From NCBI GenBank assembly GCA_024635495.1, contig JAGXIT010000004.1, forward strand, positions 310,001 to 374,000: a DNA stretch of 64,000 bases, given 5' to 3'. The notes beneath the pieces were generated by a model, which was not told the DNA's origin, made no database searches, and worked only from the letters and a program-made list of their open reading frames with translations. This document shows, in pieces, positions 51,516-60,275 of this stretch. Origin of the DNA: Candidatus Saccharimonadota bacterium. GTDB lineage: Bacteria; Patescibacteriota; Saccharimonadia; Saccharimonadales; UBA4665. Within the stretch, counting starts at the first letter, position 1. Each line of letters opens with the position of its first letter. A program made the position numbers and the translations under genes.

Positions 51516-52234
51516 TATTCAGTACCTCCTGTGGTTTCGGTTGTGTCTGTTTCTGGTGCGGTCGCGTGGACGAGAGCGACGAGGATATCGTGCAAGGCAG
51601 AACGGTAATCTCGAAGTGCCTGGCGAGCAGTTAGGCCAGCCTCCTTGATAGTAGCGAGATTGACAGCGACATCTGGGCTGCTACATTTGATGTCGGTAGC
51701 GACTGCTTGCATCGCGTCCACGGCATTAACTGCCGCTTGTTGCTTAGCATCGGCCGTGTCAGTCAGTTCTGCGAAGTTTGTGACTGTGACATTATTAGTC
51801 AACTGATAGGTCGTGAGCTTGGTGTAGGCGGTTTCGAGGCGTGTGATCTGTGTATCGCCAGCCTTGGAGAAGGCGCTGATTTTGTTATTGACTGCTTTTT
51901 CGCGGTTCTGGCAGATCTTTAGACGCTGGTCTTCGGTGCGCTGCGTCTTCTGGTCATTCAGGGTGGAGAGGGACTTTTGCGCCCGGTCTTTGGCAGCGCT
52001 AACTCTCTCTTGGACAGCTGCTCTATGCTCGTTCTCTGTTTCGTTCTCGATCTCGGTCTCGATCTCGGTCTCGGTTCCGTCAGTAGATGTAGTAGTGTCG
52101 CTCGATTCACTCTCGTTGTCCTCATGGGCGCTTGTCGGCGCATAGGTGATGAGTGGCAGCACGAGCAAGCTCAGCGCTGCGACAATGAACGCGCCTGACC
52201 GGAGCGACGTTTGTATATAGTCTGTATATTTCAT
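51515..52234 (-). CDS. Secreted coiled-coil protein with acidic repeat
   Basis: 239 aa. A signal peptide (hydrophobic about 15-34, APTSAHED as likely cleavage region) is followed by an acidic Ser/Thr/Glu region with the repeat ETEIETEIENETENE, then helical coiled-coil segments (AAVQERVSAAKDRAQKSLSTL). Two Cys (KICQN and IKCSS) may form a disulfide. The C-terminal tail is again Thr/Glu-rich. Probably an exported surface protein. Function unknown; paired with the pilin-like gene. Confidence 0.65.
   Translation of the reverse strand: MKYTDYIQTSLRSGAFIVAALSLLVLPLITYAPTSAHEDNESESSDTTTSTDGTETEIETEIENETENEHRAAVQERVSAAKDRAQKSLSTLNDQKTQRTEDQRLKICQNREKAVNNKISAFSKAGDTQITRLETAYTKLTTYQLTNNVTVTNFAELTDTADAKQQAAVNAVDAMQAVATDIKCSSPDVAVNLATIKEAGLTARQALRDYRSALHDILVALVHATAPETDTTETTGGTE
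52046..52074. repeat. Short tandem repeat of 12 bp in the coiled-coil gene
   Basis: Two and a half copies of CTCGATCTCGGT. The unit is a multiple of three, so copy change would add or remove four residues of the acidic T-E-I-E repeat without a frameshift. Confidence 0.6.
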
Positions 52235-52356
52235 GGTTATTAATACCTTCAGTTATGTTTGATGGTACTTATTAGTATATAACTGCTTATGATAATTGCA
52301 ATCGAGGTTATAGACTGAACAGTTGAGTCATCTGGTGAGTGCGCTATACTATGGGT

Positions 52357-52854
52357 ATGGCAAATTTTTCCTTCGACATCGTAAGTGAATATGACAAGGC
52401 CGAGATGAATAATGTCTTCGACCAATCCCAACGTGAACTGAGTAGTCGCTACGACTTCAAGGGCACCCCTGCGGAGCTCGACTGGATGGAAGACAAAAAA
52501 GGCATGAAAATAACCGGCAACGGTGAATGGCAGATTGATGCCATACTCGATATCGTCCGCAAGAAGCTCGCAGCCCGCACTATCAGCCAAAAAGTACTCG
52601 ACACATCACACGATATAACCGAATCGAATCTGAAAACGACGAAGGAAGTGCCTTTCAAGGCGGGCCTCGACCAAGAAAAAGCCAAAATGCTCACCAAGCT
52701 TATCCGTGAAGACTACCCCAAGGCAAAGACGCAAATTCAGGGAGATACCGTCCGTGTCACCAGCAACAGCAAAAACGATTTGCAATCAGTTATGCAGCTG
52801 ATTCGGAGCCACGACGAGCTCGAATTCCCCGTTAACTTCGATAACTTCCGTTAA
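52357..52854 (+). CDS. yajQ: YajQ family cyclic-di-GMP/nucleotide-binding protein
   Basis: 165 aa, full length for the family: SFDIVSEYDKAEMNNVFDQ, RYDFKGTPAELDW, IVRKKLAARTIS, GLDQEKAKMLTKLIREDYPKAK and the C-terminal DDLQ-type NDLQSVMQLIR. Other YajQ proteins bind nucleic acids or c-di-GMP; the role here is unknown. ATG 52357 lies 6 nt after TATACT (52345-52350) with TTGAGT 16 bp upstream; GTG 52339 would precede the promoter and is rejected. Confidence 0.93.
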   Translation: MANFSFDIVSEYDKAEMNNVFDQSQRELSSRYDFKGTPAELDWMEDKKGMKITGNGEWQIDAILDIVRKKLAARTISQKVLDTSHDITESNLKTTKEVPFKAGLDQEKAKMLTKLIREDYPKAKTQIQGDTVRVTSNSKNDLQSVMQLIRSHDELEFPVNFDNFR

Positions 52855-52904
52855 GCACACCCGTAGTGCTGGATTCATTGGCTCGATGTCGGTATGATGT
52901 AAGC

Positions 52905-54299
52905 ATGAGCGATACCGCACACGAGGACGATGCAGCAGAAGCAGTACAGCAGCCTACCACCGCAGAGACTATTGACCCTCCGCCAAAACCACTGTCACTC
53001 GAAGAAGAAGCGGTCGCCGTCTTGCGAGCAAATGACCGAGAAACACACACAATTCCAGCTGCAAATTTATACCCTCACCAGTGGCTCTGGGATAGTTGTT
53101 TCGTCGCCATCGGACTTCGACACATCGATATCGACCGAGCTCAGACAGAACTGACAAGTCTCATTGAAGGACAGTGGGCAGATGGCATGATGCCGAATAT
53201 TATTTTTTCAGAGGCGCCGGAGTATCGCCGCGATCGTAACTTTTGGCGCAGTTGGGTGAATCCAAATTCGCCCGATGGTGTCGCCACGAGCGGCATCACA
53301 CAGCCACCAATGCTAGCCGAAGCAGTCTGGCAGGTCGGCCAGAAGCTCAATCTCGCCGAACGGCGCAGCTGGTACAAACTCATGCTGCCACATATCGTCA
53401 GCTACCACGAGTGGCTATACGCCGACCGCGACCCACACGATGAGGGGCTCATACTGCTTGTCCACCCCTGGGAGACTGGCCTCGACAATACTCCAGCCTG
53501 GACGCACGAGCTACATGAACACCTCATGCCAAGCTGGATTAGCTTCATCCGCTGGGCGCATCTCGATACCGTGATTGGCTTCTTCCGGCGTGACCGCCAC
53601 TACATACCACCAGGACAGCGGCTCTCGACGCTCGAAACACTCAGCTACTTTGATGCCCAGCGACGGCTTCGTCGCAAAGGCTACAATACGCTCAAGATTC
53701 TTGATCATGGCCTCTTCAGTATCGAAGACCTGACATACAATTCGATTTTTATCCGAGCAAATACCAGGCTTCGTGAAATCGCCAAGACCATCCGGCATGA
53801 GCTGCCCGAAGAGCTTATTGCCAACATAGAGAAAAGCGAAAAGGCCCTACAAGGTCTCTACGATCCATACGCTCGAACATTTTGGTCACGCGATTTCATC
53901 ACTCACCGGCTGCTCAAACAACCAAGTATCGCCTCACTAATGCCACTCTATGCAGGTGTCGTCACAAAGGACCAGGCAGAACACATCGTCAAACAACTCG
54001 AAAACGAGCATGTGTTCGGGCCAGCCTTCCCAGTGCCGAGCGTGCCGCTGGATAGCCGAGATTTTGACCCGGACCGTTACTGGCAGGGACCGAGCTGGGT
54101 TAATACCAACTGGCTTATCATCGAAGGCTTGAAGCAATACGGATTTACGCATCACGCTCAGGCGCTCACCGACTCCACGCTCGAGATGGTACGAAATAGT
54201 GGCATGGCTGAGTACTTCGATCCAAATACTGGGGAGCCACTTGGCGCTCGTGATTTCTCCTGGACGGCTGCACTTACTGTTGACCTACTACGCTCGTGA
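52905..54299 (+). CDS. Glycoside hydrolase, MGH1/GH63-like (alpha/alpha)6 barrel
   Basis: 464 aa. The domain resembles mannosylglycerate hydrolase MGH1-like / trehalase-type glycosidases: YPHQWLWDSCFVAIGLRHID, EGQWADGMMPNIIF, GITQPPMLAEAVWQVGQ, then HPWETGLDNTPAW, GPSWVNTNWLIIEGL and the acidic active-site region in FDPNTGEPLGARDFSWTAAL. No signal peptide, so a cytoplasmic glycosidase acting on an oligosaccharide. ATG 52905 is 6 nt after TATGAT; the longer frame from 52866 covers the promoter. Confidence 0.85.
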   Translation: MSDTAHEDDAAEAVQQPTTAETIDPPPKPLSLEEEAVAVLRANDRETHTIPAANLYPHQWLWDSCFVAIGLRHIDIDRAQTELTSLIEGQWADGMMPNIIFSEAPEYRRDRNFWRSWVNPNSPDGVATSGITQPPMLAEAVWQVGQKLNLAERRSWYKLMLPHIVSYHEWLYADRDPHDEGLILLVHPWETGLDNTPAWTHELHEHLMPSWISFIRWAHLDTVIGFFRRDRHYIPPGQRLSTLETLSYFDAQRRLRRKGYNTLKILDHGLFSIEDLTYNSIFIRANTRLREIAKTIRHELPEELIANIEKSEKALQGLYDPYARTFWSRDFITHRLLKQPSIASLMPLYAGVVTKDQAEHIVKQLENEHVFGPAFPVPSVPLDSRDFDPDRYWQGPSWVNTNWLIIEGLKQYGFTHHAQALTDSTLEMVRNSGMAEYFDPNTGEPLGARDFSWTAALTVDLLRS

Positions 54300-54342
54300 T
54301 GTTCTCCTCTTTTTTTAATTTGCATGTGGTACACTTGATTTT

Positions 54343-55155
54343 ATGTTAGCTATTCTCCAGGCCATTGTCCTCGGAATCATCGAGGGCGTCAGTGAGTTCT
54401 TGCCTATTTCCAGTACTGGCCATTTGATTGTAGCCGAAAAAGCTATCGGCTTTCAGGATAACCACGATATATTCACCGTCGTCATCCAGGTCGGCGCCAT
54501 CGCAGCGGTCGTCTGGTTCTACCGCAAGGATTTATTACAGAAAACTCTCGGGCTCTTCAGGCGTGAAAAGATAGCGCTCAACTTTTGGAAAATATTAGTC
54601 ATCGGCACCATCCCTGCAGGTATTATCGGCTTATTGCTTGAGAAACATATGGGTTCAATCACGACACCACTCGTCGTCGCCATTTCATTGATACTCGGTG
54701 GTATCATCCTCTGGATTGTCGATCGCAAACCGGTCGAGCATAATGACGCTCCAGTTGAGCTCGACCAGATTTCGACCAAACAAGCGGCCCTCATCGGGCT
54801 CGGTCAATCAGTCGCCATCATCCCTGGCGTCTCACGCAGTGGCGCAACTATCGTCAGTGGACTGGCGACCAAACTCAACCGCCCGACAGCCACCGCTTTT
54901 TCATTTTACCTAAGTATCCCTGTGATGGTCGCTGCAAGCGGACTCAAGCTCGTCAAATACAATAGCGATTTGTCTGCGCTACCAGGTGGAACTGCCTCGC
55001 TCATCGTTGGACTTGTGGCTGCATTCATCACTGCGTTATTGGCAATATCGTGGTTGCTTCGCTATATCGTTCACCACAATTTCAAGCCATTTGCCTACTA
55101 TCGGATTGCGCTCGGCACGCTTATCTTGCTACTCTTGGCCGTTGGGCTTTTGTAG
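54343..55155 (+). CDS. uppP: Undecaprenyl-diphosphatase
   Basis: 270-aa membrane enzyme that recycles the lipid carrier for cell-wall synthesis. Family motifs: EGVSEFLPISSTGHLIV (residues about 14-30) and PGVSRSGATIVSGLATKLNR, with about eight hydrophobic segments. Extended -10 (TGG-TACACT, 54330-54335), 7 nt before the ATG, predicting leaderless mRNA. It indicates a peptidoglycan or surface-glycan carrier pathway. It ends 1 bp from the convergent lysR stop. Confidence 0.95.
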   Translation: MLAILQAIVLGIIEGVSEFLPISSTGHLIVAEKAIGFQDNHDIFTVVIQVGAIAAVVWFYRKDLLQKTLGLFRREKIALNFWKILVIGTIPAGIIGLLLEKHMGSITTPLVVAISLILGGIILWIVDRKPVEHNDAPVELDQISTKQAALIGLGQSVAIIPGVSRSGATIVSGLATKLNRPTATAFSFYLSIPVMVAASGLKLVKYNSDLSALPGGTASLIVGLVAAFITALLAISWLLRYIVHHNFKPFAYYRIALGTLILLLLAVGLL

Positions 55156-55156
55156 C

Positions 55157-56053
55157 CTAGACCACGGTGAAGTTTTTGAGCTGCTGACGGACAGACCAAG
55201 CAAGGCCAACCAGTCCGGGTGGTAATTTGCGACCCTTGAGCGCCACAACACTCAAGCGCCGCTCAATCCGATACGGCTTACCAGAAACCCGTAGCATGTG
55301 CAGCTCGCCGATCTTTATCTTGTTCGCGACGATATGCTCTGGGAGTAACGTCACACCCCGACCACGCAATACCATCTGGATCATGATCTCCTGACTTGTC
55401 GAATAGAGAATCGTAGTCGTCCTGATCTGGTCTTGCTCAAGTGCCGACATGACGATACGGTGCGTCGTCGATGTCTGGACGTAGGCAATAAACGGCAACT
55501 GCCCACCAGCGTCGACGATAGCCTGAAACTCTGGTGCTGATGCGCTGTGGCAGACCAGCACCAGCTGCTCTATACCGACTGCAGCTGTTTGCAGCTTCGC
55601 ATCTTCGGTTGCACTCTCTACGACAACCGCTAAATCGATTTGATCACTCATCAGTGCCGCACGCAAGCTCGTGGAGTTCGTCACAAATAGTCCAAGCTCT
55701 GTTTGTTGTTCGAGGGTACGCAGCGGCTCCTCTTGGCTCGATAATAGTGAAGCGACGCTATCTATCATACCAATGCGCAGCTTGACCTTTTCTTCGCCCA
55801 AACCAGCCAGCACTAGTTGGAGATTATGATCGGTCGCACGGTGCTCAAGCGCTGAGCTGTAGACAATTTTGCCCGCTTCTGTCAGCGTGATGCCCTGTCG
55901 ACCTGAACTTTCAAGCAATTTTACCTTGAGAGATTTTTCAAGCTTGCCGATAGCGACACTGAGTGCAGGTTGAGAGATGTGCAGGTTCTTGGCAGCCTTG
56001 GTAAAGCTACCGGCTTCGACAAGTGCAGCATACTTCTGTAGACGGTCATCCAT
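55157..56053 (-). CDS. LysR family transcriptional regulator
   Basis: 298 aa. N-terminal helix-turn-helix of the LysR type (ALVEAGSFTKAAKNLHISQPALSVAIGKLEKSL, about 9-41) and a C-terminal periplasmic-binding-like effector domain (about 90-290). LysR genes usually control a divergent neighbour, which here is the inositol-phosphate synthase. Extended -10 (TGC-TATAAT, TATAAT at 56062-56067), 8 nt before the ATG. Ligand unknown. Confidence 0.93.
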   Translation of the reverse strand: MDDRLQKYAALVEAGSFTKAAKNLHISQPALSVAIGKLEKSLKVKLLESSGRQGITLTEAGKIVYSSALEHRATDHNLQLVLAGLGEEKVKLRIGMIDSVASLLSSQEEPLRTLEQQTELGLFVTNSTSLRAALMSDQIDLAVVVESATEDAKLQTAAVGIEQLVLVCHSASAPEFQAIVDAGGQLPFIAYVQTSTTHRIVMSALEQDQIRTTTILYSTSQEIMIQMVLRGRGVTLLPEHIVANKIKIGELHMLRVSGKPYRIERRLSVVALKGRKLPPGLVGLAWSVRQQLKNFTVV

Positions 56054-56139
56054 ATATTTTTATTATAGCAGTAGTAAATAGTATGTATTGGATTTATATA
56101 TATTTGACGCCTAGACTAGCAACAAAGGGGGAATTATAT

Positions 56140-57273
56140 ATGTCACAGAAACAATCTATTAAGGTAGCAGTCATCGGAGTTGGAAACTGTTTTTCCGCGC
56201 TCTACCAAGGGTTTGAATACTACCGCGAGCACGGCGAAGATAATATACCGGGCATCATGTTCGCCGATATTGGCGGCTATCGCACCAGTGATATCAAGGT
56301 CGTAGCGGCCTTCGATGTCGATCCACGTAAAGTCGGCAAGCCAGTTGGAGAAGCCATCTTCGCAGCGCCGAACTGTGCGCGAATGTTTCAAAAGGATGTG
56401 CCAGCAGGACCAGTAGTGCAAATGGGCAATACGCTCGATGGCGTCAGTGACTACATGCTTGAGCAGCCCGAGGATCTTGGCTTCCGCGTGAGCAAAGCCA
56501 AGTCAGTCGACGTCGTGAAGGTACTCAAAGAGAGTGGTGCAGACATCCTCATCAATTACTTGCCCGTGGGTTCACAGGAAGCCACTGAGTTCTACGCCCA
56601 AGCTGCTATCGATGCTGGTGTGGCATTTCTAAACTGTATACCCGTCTTCATCGCATCTGACCCGAAGTGGGAGCAGAAATTCATCGATGCCGGCTTGCCT
56701 CTTATAGGCGATGACATGCGGAGCCAGCTTGGCGCCAGTGTCGTCAGTCAAGTAATGCAGGAACTCGCGTTTGATCGTGGTATGGAAGTCGACTTCCACC
56801 AGCAAATCAACATCGGTGGCAATACTGACTTCAATAATATGATGGTGCAGACGCGACTTGCGAGTAAAAAGAAGAGCAAAGAGAATGTCATCCGAGCACA
56901 AAACGATATCCGTGGTATCGAGGTGCCAGAGCACAGCCTCTTCGCCGGCCCGAGCACCTACATCCCGTATCTCAAAGATAATAAGGTCGCCTACTTCAAT
57001 CTGCGTTTCCGTGGGTTCGGCGATGCGCCCGTCACGATGGATATAAAGCTATCTGTGCAAGACAGTGAGAATAGTGCAGGTGTCGTCATCGATGCGATTC
57101 GCTACCTCAAGGTTGCTCGTGAACTCGGCGTCGTCGGTGCCCTGCGTGGCCCGTCTGCCTGGACGCAAAAGACCCCGCCCGAGCAAATGATGTACGCCGA
57201 TGCCAAGCTAGAATGCAAAGCGCTCGCTAAGCGCGAACTAACTGCGGGCGTCAAACGCCAAGTCAAAGCCTAG
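56140..57273 (+). CDS. Inositol-3-phosphate synthase
   Basis: 377 aa. Converts glucose-6-phosphate to myo-inositol-3-phosphate with NAD. Shows VIGVGNCFSALYQGFEYY, the GDD segment PLIGDDMRSQLGASVVSQ, NIGGNTDFNNM, RLASKKKSKENVI and the C-terminal NSAGVVIDAIR with KTPPEQMM. It closely follows the actinobacterial Ino1 pattern. AAGGGGGA lies about 8 nt before ATG 56140; a 39-codon upstream extension from 56023 lacks homology and overlaps the lysR gene. Divergent from LysR with 86 bp between, a likely control region. Confidence 0.93.
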   Translation: MSQKQSIKVAVIGVGNCFSALYQGFEYYREHGEDNIPGIMFADIGGYRTSDIKVVAAFDVDPRKVGKPVGEAIFAAPNCARMFQKDVPAGPVVQMGNTLDGVSDYMLEQPEDLGFRVSKAKSVDVVKVLKESGADILINYLPVGSQEATEFYAQAAIDAGVAFLNCIPVFIASDPKWEQKFIDAGLPLIGDDMRSQLGASVVSQVMQELAFDRGMEVDFHQQINIGGNTDFNNMMVQTRLASKKKSKENVIRAQNDIRGIEVPEHSLFAGPSTYIPYLKDNKVAYFNLRFRGFGDAPVTMDIKLSVQDSENSAGVVIDAIRYLKVARELGVVGALRGPSAWTQKTPPEQMMYADAKLECKALAKRELTAGVKRQVKA

Positions 57274-57500
57274 GCCCACGACCTAGACCCATACTTTCGT
57301 CAGATTAACGGATGCGAATTTGTGACAAATACTAGTATTTTAATTAGTTATTTTTGAGATAATTCTGCATTTAGTTTTTTGAATATCGCAGGCTTTTGCT
57401 TTGAGTAGGTTGTGTCAAAAATTTGTTGCCATTTACCGTTTGCTTTATACGCTGCAGCGACTATACTTCCCCTACTCACCAGAAAACACATAAGGAATCC
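57274..57500 (+). promoter_or_regulatory. AT-rich intergenic region with promoter of the 57.5-kb gene
   Basis: TTGCTT (57440-57445), 16-bp spacer, TATACT (57462-57467); AAGGA (57492-57496) lies 4 nt before ATG 57501, giving a leader of about 27 nt. A 14-bp palindrome AAATACTAGTATTT is at 57327-57340. I see no gene in the rest. Confidence 0.55.
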
Positions 57501-57947
57501 ATGTCAGCAATCAATTTTTACGATCATACCCATGAGGGCAAGCCGGTTACCATTGTCGGTGGCGATGAAATGGTGACGAGAGTGCTGACAAGTCAGCGTC
57601 TACGCATAGCGCTCGCGGAGTCTGGCATACGAGGACGAATCGTCGCAGATGAGCAGGAAGTTCCACCCCCACCGAAAAATTTCCGCTCGCACATTGAACG
57701 CATGCCCTTCCCGAGCGCCATACATCATGGATATATAGAACGAGAAATTGGTGGCCTTGCCCTGAGTGTTGAGCCGCCACTCGACGAGTTTACTCGAGCT
57801 ATTTTCAGCGATGAATATAATCAAGTCATAGGAGCTAAGCCTGTCGTCCACTCTGAGTTAGACGAGAAGTTCGATAGCAGTGAGTATGCGGTATTTACGA
57901 GTCAACCCAACCAAAGCGTAACTGCCCTACCGACAATGCCACGTTAG
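57501..57947 (+). CDS. Hypothetical protein, 148 aa
   Basis: Soluble. Starts MSAINFYDHTHEGKPVTIVG, continues with LRIALAESGIRGRIVADEQE and a Pro-rich loop (EVPPPPKNFRSHI), and ends in a Ser/Glu-rich tail. No family recognised. The start is set by AAGGA and agrees with the promoter; a 26-codon upstream extension is rejected. Confidence 0.6.
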   Translation: MSAINFYDHTHEGKPVTIVGGDEMVTRVLTSQRLRIALAESGIRGRIVADEQEVPPPPKNFRSHIERMPFPSAIHHGYIEREIGGLALSVEPPLDEFTRAIFSDEYNQVIGAKPVVHSELDEKFDSSEYAVFTSQPNQSVTALPTMPR

Positions 57948-57982
57948 ATAGATATTTTGTTTTCTGACTACTCAAGATGCAC

Positions 57983-59047
57983 TTAAGATTCGTCGGTCGT
58001 TGGGCGGTCGAGCAAGAGCGGCTCGACACTCGGTGCCACATCGGTAATCTTCACGATATCACGGTCGATTTTGCCAAGCTCTTTGTACGTCGTATTGAAA
58101 TGCCCAACGGTCGTACCGAGACTATTCCCAAGCTTCTGCATGTAGGCATTGTGGGCCATCAGGTGTTTACTGAGGGCTTCGATATTTTTGCGGATCTTCT
58201 CGGTGTCTTTGTGGATTTCGATAGAGCGCAGCCCCTGCACAATAGTCTGTAGCATCGCACTAAGCGTACTCGGGCCGACGATGGTGACCTTCTTCTCGCT
58301 CGCATATTGGATGAGGTTGCGGCCGCTGACATTACCAAGCCCAACTTTGTTTGCGAGCAAGTCATAGTAGATCGCCTCGCTCGGGATAAACATCAGCGCC
58401 TGGTCGAGTGTACCCTTGCCTGGAAGTATGTATTTTGCAGTCTCGTCGATGCGACGCTTCAAATCTTCTTTGAATAACTTAGCGAGGGATTCTCGCTCTT
58501 CGGGCGTCTCGGTTTCGAGTAAGCGATTGTAATTTTCGAGGCTGAATTTACTATCTACTGGCAAGACTTTATCGTCAAGTATAATCGCTGCATCGACTAT
58601 CAAACCCTCGCCGAGTTTGTACTGCAGCTGGTAAGCGCCGGGGGGCAATGTGTTTTTGAGGATTTGGTCGAGGTAGTATTCGCCGATCACTCCACGCTGC
58701 TTTGGATTTTGCAGCACATTTTGTAGCATCTTGAGCTCGCCAGCGATATCCCCGACGTTTTTATTCGTCTTATCGAGCTCGGTTAGTTTCTCTGTGACGT
58801 CTTTGATAATCTTGGCACTAGCCTGAAATTGGGCCGTCATCTGCTTGTTGCTCGTGCCCAGCTGATCGCTGAGTTGCTGCTGCATGCCGTCTTTGAGCTT
58901 TGTGATGTCTTCTGAAAGGTTACGCAAATCCTCTTTGAGCATGAGCGAACTTTCGGTCGAGCTGGCTGGCTTGCGTAGCAACACATAGAAAAGCCCACCG
59001 GCTAAGGCCAACACAAGCACCGCGAGTAAAACCACCACTATTTCCAT
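57983..59047 (-). CDS. rmuC: DNA recombination protein RmuC homologue
   Basis: 354 aa. N-terminal membrane helix (about 2-22), a coiled-coil region (about 35-110), then the RmuC nuclease-like core: GVIGEYYLDQILKNTLPPGAYQLQ, DAAIILDDKVLPVDSKFSLENYNRLL and QALMFIPSEAIYYDLL, with the D-x-K (PVDSK) residues of the restriction-enzyme-like fold. RmuC limits DNA inversions at short inverted repeats in E. coli. Confidence 0.92.
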   Translation of the reverse strand: MEIVVVLLAVLVLALAGGLFYVLLRKPASSTESSLMLKEDLRNLSEDITKLKDGMQQQLSDQLGTSNKQMTAQFQASAKIIKDVTEKLTELDKTNKNVGDIAGELKMLQNVLQNPKQRGVIGEYYLDQILKNTLPPGAYQLQYKLGEGLIVDAAIILDDKVLPVDSKFSLENYNRLLETETPEERESLAKLFKEDLKRRIDETAKYILPGKGTLDQALMFIPSEAIYYDLLANKVGLGNVSGRNLIQYASEKKVTIVGPSTLSAMLQTIVQGLRSIEIHKDTEKIRKNIEALSKHLMAHNAYMQKLGNSLGTTVGHFNTTYKELGKIDRDIVKITDVAPSVEPLLLDRPTTDES

Positions 59048-59068
59048 AGGTATAGTGTAGCAGAAATC

Positions 59069-59794
59069 CTAGATAAACCGCGTGAGAATAAACATGAGAG
59101 CAACGCCGGTCACAGTAAGGCTAACTGTCTTGTACGAAGCGGCGTGGCCGTGAGCCTGCGGCAAGATGTTACTAGCGGCGATATAGAGAAGGATTCCCGA
59201 GAAAAGTCCGAGATAGAATACCAGCGCCGTTTGTGAAAACGTGAATACCAAGCTCGTCAAACCACCGATAACGGGCATAATGATGACGACAGACATAAAT
59301 TTCTTAATATGGTCAACTTTGTTTTTGTGCAGGAGCATGAAGTTCGCAGTGTCAAAGCCATCGGCAAATCGGTGACCGATTACGGCGAGCGCTACTGCTG
59401 CACCGACGGCTGAACTTATCTGAAAACCAACACCAATGCTGAGGCCGTCAAAAAAACTATGAAGTGCCAGCGCAACTGCGCGAGCGAAGCCAAGCTTCGG
59501 GTGAGTGTGCGGAGTATAATCCGCCTCGGCATGTTCGTGTACTAAGATGAGTTTCTCGATGATATGGAAAGCCAAAAACCCAACAGTGAACATAAGCATC
59601 GGCCATACAAAATCTAATCCCTGGCTCTCGGCGCCCTCAAACAATTCGGGTAGTAAATCGAAGGCCACAAGCCCGAGCACTAGCCCTGCCGTCAGAGCCA
59701 TCGCCAGGTGTAATTGCTTGCGGCTGCGCAGTGCCGTGTAGCCCCCCAAGAGCGCGGCGAATGAGGCAATTACAGTGAGAATGAATACTAACAT
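59069..59794 (-). CDS. ZIP family metal transporter
   Basis: 241 aa with about seven to eight hydrophobic helices. The central region has ALHSFFDGLSIGVGFQ and VIGHRFADGFDTANFMLL, the paired HxxxD/E motifs that form the ZIP metal path. A His-containing loop (HEHAEADYTPHTHPK) is between. It imports zinc or another divalent metal. TACGCT 6 nt before the ATG with TTGCAG 17 bp upstream predicts a leaderless mRNA; the promoter overlaps the inverted repeat shared with the divergent Fur-family gene. Confidence 0.92.
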   Translation of the reverse strand: MLVFILTVIASFAALLGGYTALRSRKQLHLAMALTAGLVLGLVAFDLLPELFEGAESQGLDFVWPMLMFTVGFLAFHIIEKLILVHEHAEADYTPHTHPKLGFARAVALALHSFFDGLSIGVGFQISSAVGAAVALAVIGHRFADGFDTANFMLLHKNKVDHIKKFMSVVIIMPVIGGLTSLVFTFSQTALVFYLGLFSGILLYIAASNILPQAHGHAASYKTVSLTVTGVALMFILTRFI

Positions 59795-59823
59795 CCTTGT
59801 AGCGTAGTAGAGTTAGTATATTT

Positions 59824-59858
59824 CTGCAAATTTGTCGCAATAAATGTTAAAATTGCAG
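59824..59858. promoter_or_regulatory. Inverted repeat between ZIP and Fur-family genes
   Basis: CTGCAAATTT (59824-59833) and AAAATTGCAG (59849-59858) are inverted copies matching at 9 of 10 positions. The left arm coincides with the -35 of the ZIP promoter and the right arm covers the end of the fur -10 (TAAAAT, 59848-59853) and its start point. A regulator bound here would control both genes; autoregulation by the Fur-family protein is inferred. Confidence 0.45.
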
Positions 59859-59859
59859 C

Positions 59860-60273
59860 ATGTCATCACAAACTATCTTCGAAAAATCATTGAAAGACGT
59901 ACACCAGAGCATCACCAAGCCACGGCAAGCGGTCTTTGATGCCCTACAGCACCACCAGAGCCTAACGACCGCACAGCTGATTGCAGCTTGCCCAGACGTA
60001 GATAGAGCAAGCGTCTACCGCACGGTTGATCTATTTGAGACGCTTGATATCGTGAAACGGATTCCGAATGGCTGGAAATATCGACTTGAGCTCGGAGAAG
60101 CATTTCTCGAGCATCACCACCACGCCACCTGTCGAATCTGTGGTGCCAGCATTGCCCTCCCCGAGAACCCGGCGCTCGAAAAAACCATGCAAGAACTCGC
60201 AGCTCGGCGCAGTTTCACCCTCGAATCACACCAGATAGAACTCGTCGGCATCTGCGAAGCCTGCACAAGCTAG
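59860..60273 (+). CDS. Fur family metal-responsive regulator (Zur-like)
   Basis: 137 aa. Winged-helix N-terminal domain (ITKPRQAVFDALQHHQSLTT, DRASVYRTVDLFETLDIVKR) and a C-terminal metal domain with LEHHHHATCRICG and GICEACTS, the two CxxC pairs for structural zinc. The divergent ZIP transporter suggests Zur-type zinc control, but Fur or PerR cannot be excluded. Extended -10 (TGT-TAAAAT) 6 nt before the ATG. Confidence 0.92.
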   Translation: MSSQTIFEKSLKDVHQSITKPRQAVFDALQHHQSLTTAQLIAACPDVDRASVYRTVDLFETLDIVKRIPNGWKYRLELGEAFLEHHHHATCRICGASIALPENPALEKTMQELAARRSFTLESHQIELVGICEACTS

Positions 60274-60275
60274 TT

